64,000 nucleotides of DNA from the NCBI GenBank assembly GCA_947252755.1, contig CAMXWV010000007.1, positions 1 to 64,000 on the forward strand, read 5' to 3'. Position 1 is the stretch's first letter; every line of letters begins with the position of its first letter. Position numbers and translations under genes: made by a program. Positions 56,530 to 64,000 of the stretch are shown one piece after another. The DNA comes from an uncultured Dermabacter sp. Lineage in GTDB: Bacteria > Actinomycetota > Actinomycetes > Actinomycetales > Dermabacteraceae. The notes below the pieces were generated by a model, which worked only from the letters and a program-made list of their open reading frames with translations, was not told where the DNA came from and ran no database searches.

Positions 56530-57605
56530 CGGATGTCCTCCGGGTTCTCGTTGTCAGCGTCTGCGCGATCTGCGGGGCGCCACCGGTTCGCAGCAGAACC
56601 ACCCTGCTTGCCGAACGCTTCAGCGGCGAGTTCTGCGGCTGAGGTGCGTCGGCGGCGGGCGGCACGCCGCCCGTGGACGGGTGGGTTCTCCACGGGGTCA
56701 GCATCCACCGACTGGTACGGGGCGGTCGCATCGTCAATCGGCGCGTACGGAGCGGTTGCCTCGTCTACCGGGCTAGACGGTGCCGTCTCCTCGTGCACCG
56801 GCTCGTACGAAGCAGTCGCCTCGTGCACCGGCTCGTACGAAGTGGTCGCATCGAGGTAAGAGTTCTCCACGGCGGGATAGTCCTCCACTGCGGAGTAGCC
56901 CTCGTGCACGCCCTCCTCAGCGGATGCCTCATCCGCTGGATCCATATCTTCTGGCTCCGCATCCACCGGCTCATCCGATCCCCTGGTGCGCATCAACAGC
57001 AGCATGACCAGGCCGATGATCATCAGCACGGCACCCGCAGCAAGCGCCCACGGCTGCCACTTCCAGGTCTGATCCACCGGCCAGGTGATGGTCACCTCAG
57101 ATGCGCCCGGCTTCTTTCCATCCGTGATGAACACCAGCGAACGGTAGGGAGCATCTGCACCGGTCGAGGCAGTCTCCGCCTTCTTCCAATCCTCGATCCT
57201 CATCGAGAACGGGCTCGCGGACTTGTTCTCGTCCAGCCACAGGTCAGAAGCTCCCCCGTTCGGCAGCTCAGCCGCCCCGTCCGGGTTCCGCGGTTCGGCT
57301 TTAAGCTCGGTCCAGGAGGGAACGCCGGTGATCGCGGTGTGCTTCGTGCCCTCAAGATAGGCCTCTGCATCAGCGGGGCGCGCGGCGATCTGGGTGATCT
57401 CACCGTCCGCTTTCACCGTGACGGTGCCTTCTTTTCCACCGGCATACAGCACGCCCGGCTCGATCACCACGGCCGGGCCCGGGTCTTTCAGCTGAACGGT
57501 TGCGGTATGGGTGTCATCGGGGGCGAGCACGGTCTCACCCAGCCAGCCGAGGATCAGACTGGCTGCTCCCAGCAGGAGCAGAGCAATCGGTAGTGCCTTG
57601 CGCAC
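56526..57605 (-). CDS. Two-helix membrane protein with repeat-rich cytosolic tail
   Basis: 359 aa from GTG 57605 (AAGGATGG upstream); the frame is open further to 57758. One N-terminal helix (ALPIALLLLGAASLILGWLGETVL), an extracytoplasmic domain of about 150 residues, a second helix (PWALAAGAVLMIIGLVMLLLM), then a tail of five decapeptide-like repeats (SYEPVHEATA, SYEPVHEETA, SSPVDEATA, YAPIDDATA, YQSVD) and a basic C-terminus (RRAARRRR). Function unknown; co-translated with the lipoprotein, so the two probably act together at the cell surface. Confidence 0.7.
   Translation of the reverse strand: MRKALPIALLLLGAASLILGWLGETVLAPDDTHTATVQLKDPGPAVVIEPGVLYAGGKEGTVTVKADGEITQIAARPADAEAYLEGTKHTAITGVPSWTELKAEPRNPDGAAELPNGGASDLWLDENKSASPFSMRIEDWKKAETASTGADAPYRSLVFITDGKKPGASEVTITWPVDQTWKWQPWALAAGAVLMIIGLVMLLLMRTRGSDEPVDAEPEDMDPADEASAEEGVHEGYSAVEDYPAVENSYLDATTSYEPVHEATASYEPVHEETAPSSPVDEATAPYAPIDDATAPYQSVDADPVENPPVHGRRAARRRRTSAAELAAEAFGKQGGSAANRWRPADRADADNENPEDIR
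56731..56870. repeat. 30-bp in-frame repeats in the membrane-protein tail
   Basis: A TCGTGCACCGGCTCGTACGA block at 56791 recurs at 56821 (30-bp period); weaker copies lie beside it. They encode the decapeptide repeats SYEPVHE(A/E)TA. Confidence 0.75.
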
Positions 57606-57809
57606 GATGTGGCCATCCTTGTCATCACGGGTGTGTCGCCTCCCGAGTCTGCCACGCACAGCTGGAGCCTTGGCCGGATTCTTGCCGACCATCACACCGT
57701 GCGCGCGTTTCTTTATCCTCTGTTTGCCCAGCAGAACAGCTCTTGGTCCGCTCGCCACACTGAACTGACCCCGCGTCAGCAGCTCGACGCTGTCTGCTCA
57801 CCCATCGCG

Positions 57810-57815
57810 TACCCT
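57810..57815 (+). promoter_or_regulatory. -10 box of nucS (leaderless)
   Basis: TACCCT ends 6 nt before the GTG start of nucS at 57822; a leaderless transcript is predicted. It lies in the 216-bp gap between the divergent membrane-protein gene and nucS. Confidence 0.4.
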
Positions 57816-57821
57816 GGGGCT

Positions 57822-58532
57822 GTGCGTTTAGTCGTTGCCGAATGTTCCGTTGACTATCAGGGCCGCCTCACGGCGCACCTGCCCCGTGCTCCCCGCCTGC
57901 TCATGGTGAAAGCCGATGGCAGCGTGCTCATCCACTCCGACGGCGGAAGCTACAAACCGCTGAACTGGATGGCTCCTCCCTGCACCCTCGTGGTGGTGAC
58001 CAGCGATGATCCCGAGCGTGCCGCTGACGCCGAAGCTGAGGGCTGGCAGGAGGAATGGACGGTGATGCATAAGAAGACCGGCGACTTCCTGCGCGTGCAG
58101 CTGCACAAGATCCTTTCCGACACCTCCCATGACCTGGGCATTGATCCCGGCCTGATCAAGGATGGCGTAGAGGCGCACCTGCAGGCACTGCTCAGCGAGA
58201 ACATCACTACGCTCGGAGCCGGCTGGTCGCTGGTGCGCCGTGAATATCCCACTGCCATCGGTCCGGTCGATATCCTCGCTCGCGATCCCAACGGAGCAAC
58301 GGTGGCAATCGAGATCAAACGCCGCGGCGAGATCGAAGGCGTGGAGCAGCTGACACGCTATGTGGAGCTGCTGAATCGCGACCCGCTGCTCACCCCGGTT
58401 CGAGGTGTCTTCGCCGCTCAGCAGATCAGACCGCAGGCGAAGACGCTTGCCGCCGACCGTGGCTTCGACTGCATCACCCTGGACTATGACGAGCTGAAGG
58501 GCATCGACACCAGTGAGGGGCGCCTGTTCTGA
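57822..58532 (+). CDS. nucS: Mismatch-specific endonuclease NucS/EndoMS
   Basis: Endonuclease of the non-canonical mismatch repair used by actinomycetes and some archaea in place of MutS/MutL. GTG 57822 gives 236 aa beginning MRLVVAECSVDYQGRLTAHLP, the family start. The N-terminal DNA-binding domain includes LLMVKADGSVLIHSDGGSYKPLNWM; the nuclease PD-(D/E)xK motif is D150 in GPVDILARD with E164-x-K166 in AIEIKRRGEIEGVEQLTRY. It is convergent with the atp operon, as in many actinomycetes. Confidence 0.93.
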   Translation: MRLVVAECSVDYQGRLTAHLPRAPRLLMVKADGSVLIHSDGGSYKPLNWMAPPCTLVVVTSDDPERAADAEAEGWQEEWTVMHKKTGDFLRVQLHKILSDTSHDLGIDPGLIKDGVEAHLQALLSENITTLGAGWSLVRREYPTAIGPVDILARDPNGATVAIEIKRRGEIEGVEQLTRYVELLNRDPLLTPVRGVFAAQQIRPQAKTLAADRGFDCITLDYDELKGIDTSEGRLF

Positions 58533-58613
58533 GCTGACCGAACCGGCAGCGCGATGGCGCAGAAGGCGCTGACGTTCGAGCAGGGCTGCTAGAACAGGCC
58601 GTGGTGATAAGAA

Positions 58614-58646
58614 CAGGCGGCCCGCACCCGAGGTGCGAGCCGCCTG
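58614..58646. terminator. Bidirectional terminator between nucS and atpC
   Basis: CAGGCGGC...GCCGCCTG outer arms (58614-58621, 58639-58646) with inner GCACC-CGA-GGTGC. On the minus strand it is followed by TTCTTATC, suiting the end of the atp operon 15 nt after atpC. Confidence 0.75.
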
Positions 58647-58661
58647 AGCAATGCGGACGGA

Positions 58662-58931
58662 TCAGGCCGCGGCAGCCTTCTGGACGCCGTAGGCCACGAT
58701 CTGAACCACGGAGCGGTCCACGGAGACGAAGCCGCCGGACACGCTCATCTCGAACGTGGAACCGTTCGTCTCTGTCACCGCAATCACGCCCTCAGAGAGC
58801 GTGGCGAGCACCGGCGCCATATTCGGCAGCAGGCCCATCGAACCGTCCGAGGCGGGCACGCGCACGTAGCTGGCAGCACCCTCCCAGACCGTCTCGCTCG
58901 GGGAGACGAAGGTGACGGTCAGCTCGCTCAC
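58662..58931 (-). CDS. atpC: F-type ATP synthase epsilon subunit
   Basis: 89-aa rotor-stalk subunit with the conserved start LTVTFVSPSETVWEGAASYVRVPASDGSMGLLPNMAPVLATLSEGV. It is the short actinobacterial form, lacking most of the C-terminal helical domain. GTG start overlaps the atpD stop by 4 nt. It is the last gene of the atp operon and is followed by a hairpin terminator. Confidence 0.94.
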   Translation of the reverse strand: MSELTVTFVSPSETVWEGAASYVRVPASDGSMGLLPNMAPVLATLSEGVIAVTETNGSTFEMSVSGGFVSVDRSVVQIVAYGVQKAAAA

Positions 58932-60403
58932 TTGCCAAGCTCCTTCTGGATGCTGTCCCAGTTGCGCAGCACATCGTCGATGCCGCCCACGTTGAAGAAC
59001 GCCTGCTCGGCGATGTGGTCGAACTCGCCGGCGCAGATGCCCTTGAATCCTTCGATAGTGTCGCGCAGCGGCACGTCCGAGCCGTCCACACCGGTGAACT
59101 GCTTGGCCATGTGGGTGTTCTGTGAGAGGAACTGCTGGATCCGGCGAGCGCGGGACACGATCACCTTGTCCTCTTCGGAAAGCTCATCCACACCGAGCAT
59201 CGCGATGATGTCCTGCAGCTCCTTGTTGCGCTGCAGGATCTGCTTCACCTGCACGGCAACGTCGTAGTGCTCCTGACCGATGTAGAGCGGGTCCAGGATC
59301 CGCGAGGTGGATGCGAGCGGGTCGATCGCCGGGTAGAGGCCACGCGAAGCGATCTCACGGGAAAGCTCAGTGGTGGCGTCCAGGTGTGCGAACGTGGTGG
59401 CCGGGGCCGGGTCCGTGTAGTCGTCGGCCGGCACGTAGATCGCCTGCATCGAGGTGATCGAGTGGCCGCGAGTGGAGGTGATCCGCTCCTGGAGCACACC
59501 CATCTCATCCGCCAGGTTCGGCTGGTAGCCCACAGCGGACGGCATACGGCCGAGCAGCGTGGACACCTCGGAGCCCGCCTGGGTGAAGCGGAAGATGTTG
59601 TCGATGAACAGCAGCACATCCTGGTTCTGCACATCACGGAAGTACTCCGCCATGGTCAGAGCGGACAGCGCCACGCGCAGACGTGTGCCCGGCGGCTCAT
59701 CCATCTGGCCGAACACCAGCGCGGTCTTCTCGATCACACCGGACTCGGTCATCTCTTCGATGAGGTCCCAGCCCTCACGGGTGCGCTCGCCCACGCCGGC
59801 GAACACGGACACACCGTCGTGGTTGTTCGCCACGCGGTAGATCATCTCCTGAATGAGCACGGTCTTGCCCACACCGGCGCCGCCGAACAGGCCGATCTTT
59901 CCGCCCTGCACGTACGGGGTCAGGAGGTCGATGGACTTGATGCCGGTTTCGAACATCTGGGTCTTGGACTCCAGCTGATCGAAGTTCGGTGCCTTGCGGT
60001 GAATCGGCCAGCGCTCATTGATCTCGAGCTTCTCGCCCTCGTCAGCGTTGAGCACGGTGCCCACCACATCGAACACCTTGCCAAGGGTGAAATCCCCCAC
60101 CGGCACCGAGATCGGTGCGCCGGTGTCGGTCACGGCCTGACCGCGGATCAGGCCGTCGGTCGGCTTCAGCGCAACAGCGCGGACCATGCCGTCTCCAAGG
60201 TGCTGAGCAGTCTCCAGATACAGCGTGTGGCGCTGCGCGCCTTCACCCTCGGAGTCCGGCAGCTCAACCTCGGTTGAGAGAGCGTTGTACATGTCCGGGA
60301 TCTGGCCCGGCGGGAATTCGATGTCGACAACAGCTCCGGTGACGCGTGCCACGCGGCCGGTGCCGGTGCCCGTCTGCGACGGTGCGGTTTCCATGATGGT
60401 CAT
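58928..60403 (-). CDS. atpD: F-type ATP synthase beta subunit
   Basis: Catalytic subunit. ATG 60403 is preferred (GGAGA 5 nt upstream, inside an in-frame TTG-started extension), 491 aa. The P-loop GGAGVGKTVL, the catalytic glutamate region GVGERTREGWDL, LLFIDNIFRFTQAGSEVSTLLGRMPSAVGYQPNL and DPAPATTFAHLDATTELSR are present. It lies between atpG and atpC. Confidence 0.97.
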   Translation of the reverse strand: MTIMETAPSQTGTGTGRVARVTGAVVDIEFPPGQIPDMYNALSTEVELPDSEGEGAQRHTLYLETAQHLGDGMVRAVALKPTDGLIRGQAVTDTGAPISVPVGDFTLGKVFDVVGTVLNADEGEKLEINERWPIHRKAPNFDQLESKTQMFETGIKSIDLLTPYVQGGKIGLFGGAGVGKTVLIQEMIYRVANNHDGVSVFAGVGERTREGWDLIEEMTESGVIEKTALVFGQMDEPPGTRLRVALSALTMAEYFRDVQNQDVLLFIDNIFRFTQAGSEVSTLLGRMPSAVGYQPNLADEMGVLQERITSTRGHSITSMQAIYVPADDYTDPAPATTFAHLDATTELSREIASRGLYPAIDPLASTSRILDPLYIGQEHYDVAVQVKQILQRNKELQDIIAMLGVDELSEEDKVIVSRARRIQQFLSQNTHMAKQFTGVDGSDVPLRDTIEGFKGICAGEFDHIAEQAFFNVGGIDDVLRNWDSIQKELGK

Positions 60404-60426
60404 TTCGTTCTCCAACGTTGTTGCAC

Positions 60427-61356
60427 TCAGCGTTCTTTGCGGCCCGAGGCGCTCAGGGCGTCGGCACCGCCGACGATCTCGGTGATCTCCTGGGTGATCT
60501 CCGCCTGGCGCGCCGAGTTCGCAAGGCGCGTGAACTTCTGGATCTGGATCTCGGCGTTATCGGTCGCGGTCTTCATCGCCTTCTGCCGGCTCGCATGCTC
60601 CGACGCGATCGACTGCAGCAGAATGTTGATGATGCGGGACTCCACGTAGCGCGGAACAAGCTCCGAGAACACCGTGTTCTGGTCAGGGCTGTACTCGTAC
60701 AGCGGGTGGGTCTGCCCGAGATTCTCCTCCTGCCGGTCCGGCGCATCGCCGCTCATCAGGCTCAGCGGCACCAGACGGGCGACGCGCGGCTCCTGGCGGA
60801 ACCGATTGATGAAACGGTGACCCACCACGTACAGCTCGTCCAGGTGCTGCTCCGGATCTTCAGCGAGCAGCGCCTCGCGCAGCACGCCCGCAATCTCCAG
60901 CCCCGCCTGGGCAAGATCCTCTTCCTTGACCCCGGTCCAGGCCTGCTGCGGCGGACGGTTGCGGAAGCGGTAGTACGAGTCTCCCTTGCGGCCCACCACA
61001 TACATGACCGGCGTTTTGCCATCCCGACGAAGCCGGTTGGCGAGCATCTCTGCTTCGCGGATCGCGGACGGCGAGTATGAGCCCGCCATGCCGCGGTCCG
61101 AGGTGATCAGCAGAATGCCGGCCCGGTTCGAGAACGTGCGGTCCTTCACCAGGAACGGATGCTCCGCGTCAATGGTGTGCTCCACCACCGCGGCGATCGC
61201 GTTGGTGATGGCCTCGGCGTACGGAGTGGTGGCAAGCACGCGGGCGTGGGCCTTCGAGATGCGCGCAGCCGCGATCATCTCCTGGGCCTGGAAGATCTTC
61301 TTCATGCCCGAAGCGGATGAGATCCGCTTCTTGTATTCCCTCTGCTGGGCTCCCAT
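60427..61356 (-). CDS. atpG: F-type ATP synthase gamma subunit
   Basis: Central shaft subunit of 309 aa. The N-terminal coiled coil reads REYKKRISSASGMKKIFQAQEMIAAARISKA, followed by LLITSDRGMAGSYS and the C-terminal helix with EHASRQKAMKTATDNAEIQIQKFTRLANSARQAEITQEITEIVGGADAL, the classical gamma signature. It starts at ATG 61356, 41 bp after atpA. Confidence 0.96.
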   Translation of the reverse strand: MGAQQREYKKRISSASGMKKIFQAQEMIAAARISKAHARVLATTPYAEAITNAIAAVVEHTIDAEHPFLVKDRTFSNRAGILLITSDRGMAGSYSPSAIREAEMLANRLRRDGKTPVMYVVGRKGDSYYRFRNRPPQQAWTGVKEEDLAQAGLEIAGVLREALLAEDPEQHLDELYVVGHRFINRFRQEPRVARLVPLSLMSGDAPDRQEENLGQTHPLYEYSPDQNTVFSELVPRYVESRIINILLQSIASEHASRQKAMKTATDNAEIQIQKFTRLANSARQAEITQEITEIVGGADALSASGRKER

Positions 61357-61397
61357 GTCTCTCCCTTGTGACTATCGGTCTTCTCGGTGACGGATGG

Positions 61398-63029
61398 TCA
61401 CTTCTGAGAGGACTTCAGGATCGACTCCTGCTCGATCTTGTCGTCGTCGAGCTCGCCCTGGCTATCGTAGATCTCCGCGCCCTGCTTCTTCGCGAAGTAG
61501 TCGCGCTTGACGTTGTCCACGACTTCTGCGAGCTCAGCTTCGGTCTCCTCGGAGAACTTGCCGGTCTCACGGATAGCAGAGAGCACACTGCCGTTGTGGC
61601 GAAGGTACTCGTGCAGGCGCTCCTCGAACTCGCGAACGTCCTCAACCTCGATGTCATCGAACTTGCCGTTAGTGCCGGCCCAGATGGTGACAACCTGCTC
61701 TTCAACCGGCATCGGCTGGCCCTGACCCTGCTTGAGCAGTTCCATCAGGCGTGCACCGCGGTTCAGCTGCTGCTTGGACGCGGCATCAAGGTCCGAGGCG
61801 AACATTGCAAAGGCCTCAAGGTCGCGGTACTGCGCAAGCGAGATCTTGAGTGTGCCGGACACGGACTTCATCGCCTTCACCTGGGCGGAGCCGCCCACAC
61901 GGGACACGGAGATGCCCACGTCCACGGCCGGACGCTGGTTCGCGTTGAACAGGTCCGACTGGAGGAAGCACTGGCCGTCGGTGATGGAGATGACGTTGGT
62001 CGGAATGTATGCGGAGACGTCATTCGCCTTGGTCTCGATGATCGGCAGGCCGGTCATCGAACCGCCGCCCATCTCATCGGACAGCTTCGCGCAGCGTTCA
62101 AGCAGACGCGAATGCAGGTAGAACACGTCACCCGGGTATGCTTCGCGGCCCGGCGGGCGGCGCAGCAGCAGGGACACCGCGCGGTATGCCTCGGCCTGCT
62201 TGGAGAGATCGTCGAACACGATGAGAACATGCTTGCCCTCATACATCCAGTGCTGACCGATGGCGGAACCGGTATACGGAGCGATGTACTTGAAGCCGGC
62301 CGGGTCGGACGCGGGAGCGGCCACGATGGTGGTGTATTCCATCGCACCGGCCTCTTCGAGGCTCGCACGCACGGAGGCGATCGTGGACCCCTTCTGACCA
62401 ATCGCCACGTAGATGCAGCGCACCTGCTTGGACGGATCGCCGCTCTCCCAGTTCGCCTTCTGGTTGAGGATCGTGTCCACGGCGATGGTGGTCTTGCCGG
62501 TCTGGCGGTCGCCGATGATCAGCTGGCGCTGGCCGCGGCCGATCGGGGTCATCGCATCGATCGCCTTGATGCCGGTCTGCATCGGCTCGTTGACGCTCTT
62601 GCGCATCATCACGCTGGGGGCCTGCAGTTCCAGTGCGCGGCGTCCCGAGGTCTCGATCTCACCCAGGCCGTCGATCGGCTGACCGAGCGGGTCCACCACT
62701 CGTCCGAGGTAGCCCTCGCCAACCGGAACGGACAGAACCTCACCGGTACGGCGGACTTCCTGGCCTTCTTCGATGGCGGCGAAGTCGCCGAGGACCACCA
62801 CGCCGACTTCGCGCAGCTCCAGGTTCAGGGCGAGGCCCAGGGTGCCGTCCTCGAAGCGAACCAGTTCGTTCGCCATCAGGTTCGGCAGGCCGGACACGCG
62901 GGCGATGCCGTCCGCGGTCTCTGACACTCGGCCAACTTCTTCGCGGTCGGTGCTACCGGGCTGGTAGGTGGCGACCGCGGTGTTCAGCGCGTCCCGGATC
63001 TCGTCGGGACGAATCGTGAGCTCAGCCAT
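61398..63029 (-). CDS. atpA: F-type ATP synthase alpha subunit
   Basis: Regulatory/non-catalytic nucleotide-binding subunit, 543 aa. The P-loop GDRQTGKTTIA, the AEAYRAVSLLLRRPPGREAYPGDVFYLHSRLLERCAKL segment and ITDGQCFLQSDLFNANQRPAVDVGISVSRVGGSAQ are diagnostic. The C-terminal Glu/Asp-rich extension (after about residue 505) is a common actinobacterial feature. It starts at ATG 63029. Confidence 0.97.
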   Translation of the reverse strand: MAELTIRPDEIRDALNTAVATYQPGSTDREEVGRVSETADGIARVSGLPNLMANELVRFEDGTLGLALNLELREVGVVVLGDFAAIEEGQEVRRTGEVLSVPVGEGYLGRVVDPLGQPIDGLGEIETSGRRALELQAPSVMMRKSVNEPMQTGIKAIDAMTPIGRGQRQLIIGDRQTGKTTIAVDTILNQKANWESGDPSKQVRCIYVAIGQKGSTIASVRASLEEAGAMEYTTIVAAPASDPAGFKYIAPYTGSAIGQHWMYEGKHVLIVFDDLSKQAEAYRAVSLLLRRPPGREAYPGDVFYLHSRLLERCAKLSDEMGGGSMTGLPIIETKANDVSAYIPTNVISITDGQCFLQSDLFNANQRPAVDVGISVSRVGGSAQVKAMKSVSGTLKISLAQYRDLEAFAMFASDLDAASKQQLNRGARLMELLKQGQGQPMPVEEQVVTIWAGTNGKFDDIEVEDVREFEERLHEYLRHNGSVLSAIRETGKFSEETEAELAEVVDNVKRDYFAKKQGAEIYDSQGELDDDKIEQESILKSSQK

Positions 63030-63094
63030 GGCTCTTGCTCCGCTTCCTTTTCTCTACCCGGCAGGGCCGGGACGCTTAATGGTTTTGATGTTTC

Positions 63095-63910
63095 TCAGGC
63101 CGTCAGGCGCGAACGCGCATCACTGAGGCGCGAGAGGATCGTGGCGTCGTAGACGACGTCGCCGACCCGCACGCGCATGCCGCCCACCACGTCAGGATCC
63201 ACCGTGAAGTTCATCTTCACGTCCTGACCGAATTCGGCGGCGAGGATGCGAGCGAGCCGCTGCTGCTGCTGGTCATTCATCGCAACAGCGCTGGTGACCA
63301 CGGCCATCAGCCTGCGGCGCCGGTCGGCAGCGAACTCGGCGAATGACAGAACGCGGCGCGAGGCCTTCTCCTCGGTGTTTCCGGTCACTGCCTGCTCGAC
63401 GAGAGCGGTGGTGACCGGGTTCGCCTTGTCTGCGAGCAGACTGCGCACGATCGAGGCTCGCCCTGCGCGGTCATCGCGGGTCCGGTCGAATGCGGCGGCG
63501 AGCTCCGGGGTGGAGGTGATCAGCCGCGAGAACTGGAACAGCTCCGCTTCGATTGCGTCGCCGGCGCCGGCAGCGTCCGCTGCGTTGAGCAGAGCGGACA
63601 TCCCGGCTGCCTCCAGCGCATCCAGCACATGGTCCTGCTCTGACCAGCGCTGTGCCACCACGTCCGACGCGATAGCCAGGGCCTCCTTTGAGACTTTGCC
63701 GCGCAGCAGGGTCTCCAGTGCGGTCACTTTGATCTCGCTGAGGCGACCCGGATCGCTGAGCAGGCGGATCAGCTGGTTGCTGCTGTCGATCACCCGGGCG
63801 ATCTGGAAGAGCTCCCGGGCTACGGAATCCGGCCCCTGAGCGGACTGCGCCACAATGGACTCGGCTCGGGTGAGGACACCCTCGAGCGATGCGGCAGACA
63901 TTCCTCGCAT
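63095..63910 (-). CDS. atpH: F-type ATP synthase delta subunit
   Basis: Peripheral-stalk subunit of 271 aa from ATG 63910 (AAGAGGTG 3 nt upstream); GTG 63916 and ATG 63901 are alternatives. The conserved C-terminal part AVAMNDQQQQRLARILAAEFGQDVKMNFTVDPDVVGGMRVRVGDVVYDATILSRL is clear. It is longer than E. coli AtpH (177 aa), the usual actinobacterial size. It lies between atpF and atpA. Confidence 0.95.
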   Translation of the reverse strand: MRGMSAASLEGVLTRAESIVAQSAQGPDSVARELFQIARVIDSSNQLIRLLSDPGRLSEIKVTALETLLRGKVSKEALAIASDVVAQRWSEQDHVLDALEAAGMSALLNAADAAGAGDAIEAELFQFSRLITSTPELAAAFDRTRDDRAGRASIVRSLLADKANPVTTALVEQAVTGNTEEKASRRVLSFAEFAADRRRRLMAVVTSAVAMNDQQQQRLARILAAEFGQDVKMNFTVDPDVVGGMRVRVGDVVYDATILSRLSDARSRLTA

Positions 63911-63922
63911 GGTCACCTCTTA

Positions 63923-64000
63923 TCAGTTCGCGGCGTGGGATGACTCGAGGTCATCCAGGAACCGGTCGATCACGCGGCTGGAACGAGCATCGTCAGTGAG
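63923..64000 (-). CDS. atpF: F-type ATP synthase subunit b, C-terminal fragment (cut by window edge)
   Basis: 25 C-terminal codons and TGA are visible: LTDDARSSRVIDRFLDDLES then SHAAN. Position before atpH in a canonical atp order (F-H-A-G-D-C) and the R-x-VIDRFLDDL ending identify the peripheral-stalk b subunit. The rest lies beyond position 64000. Confidence 0.85.
   Translation of the reverse strand, partial: LTDDARSSRVIDRFLDDLESSHAAN

Overview
The window is about 64 kb of G+C-rich chromosome from an actinomycete. Gene order and family features point to the Micrococcales: rpmB-thiL-(DUF3515)-ddl-gpsA-murA-leuDC-ltbR/ndgR, gatCAB-ligA-metE-like-mnmA-cysteine desulfurase, nucS beside the atp operon, many promoters with a TANNNT box 6-7 nt before the start codon, and a LigA with an extra segment seen in Arthrobacter-like lineages. 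A Dermabacteraceae-like host is my best guess, at low confidence. Almost everything is core metabolism and housekeeping; no phage, transposase, integrase or CRISPR array was seen.

Layout. 0-11.4 kb: ribosomal protein L28 end, thiamine-phosphate kinase, EamA exporter, cell-wall genes (ddl, murA), gpsA, isopropylmalate isomerase (leuCD) divergent from its likely IclR-type regulator, and a universal stress protein. 11.4-13.2 kb: a small accessory island, in which an Abi_2/HEPN abortive-infection gene of visibly lower G+C lies between two identical tRNA-Glu(CTC) genes, with a hairpin-terminator leader and 19-bp flanking direct repeats; tRNA-Gln(CTG) follows. 13.2-21.9 kb: gltX, an FAH-family hydrolase, a conserved actinobacterial protein, a HAD phosphatase, a Ski2-like helicase with a DUF3516-type C-terminus, a small ArsD-like protein and an aminotransferase. 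21.9-33.1 kb: branched-chain amino acid and serine genes (cimA, ilvE, leuB, serA, ilvC, ilvN, ilvB, ilvD), with a classic transcription attenuator and a 13-residue Ile/Val/Leu-rich leader peptide ahead of ilvB. 33.2-38.8 kb: three tandem Na+:alanine/glycine (AGCS) symporter paralogues, preceded by a 555-bp gap holding a candidate pseudoknotted leader RNA and an operator-like repeat cluster. 38.8-49.1 kb: gatB-gatA-gatC, ligA, an oxidoreductase, a MetE-like protein, mnmA and a cysteine desulfurase. 49.1-57.6 kb: a MoxR/Bat-type operon (moxR, DUF58, small membrane protein, two VWA proteins, a TPR-like membrane protein), ybbN-like co-chaperone, a lipoprotein and a membrane protein. 57.8-64 kb: nucS and the 3' half of the F-type ATP synthase operon (atpF end, H, A, G, D, C).

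How the parts fit. gltX, tRNA-Glu, tRNA-Gln and gatCAB together make the indirect Glu-tRNA(Gln) amidation route. The leu/ilv/cimA/serA genes form an almost complete branched-chain set (leuA is not here), under at least two visible controls: an IclR-type regulator at leuC and attenuation at ilvB. The AGCS transporters beside ilvD may supply alanine or glycine and look regulated separately. The two most unusual signals are the tRNA-Glu-bracketed Abi_2 module with its own short hairpin RNA, and the pseudoknot-forming leader in front of the transporter cluster.
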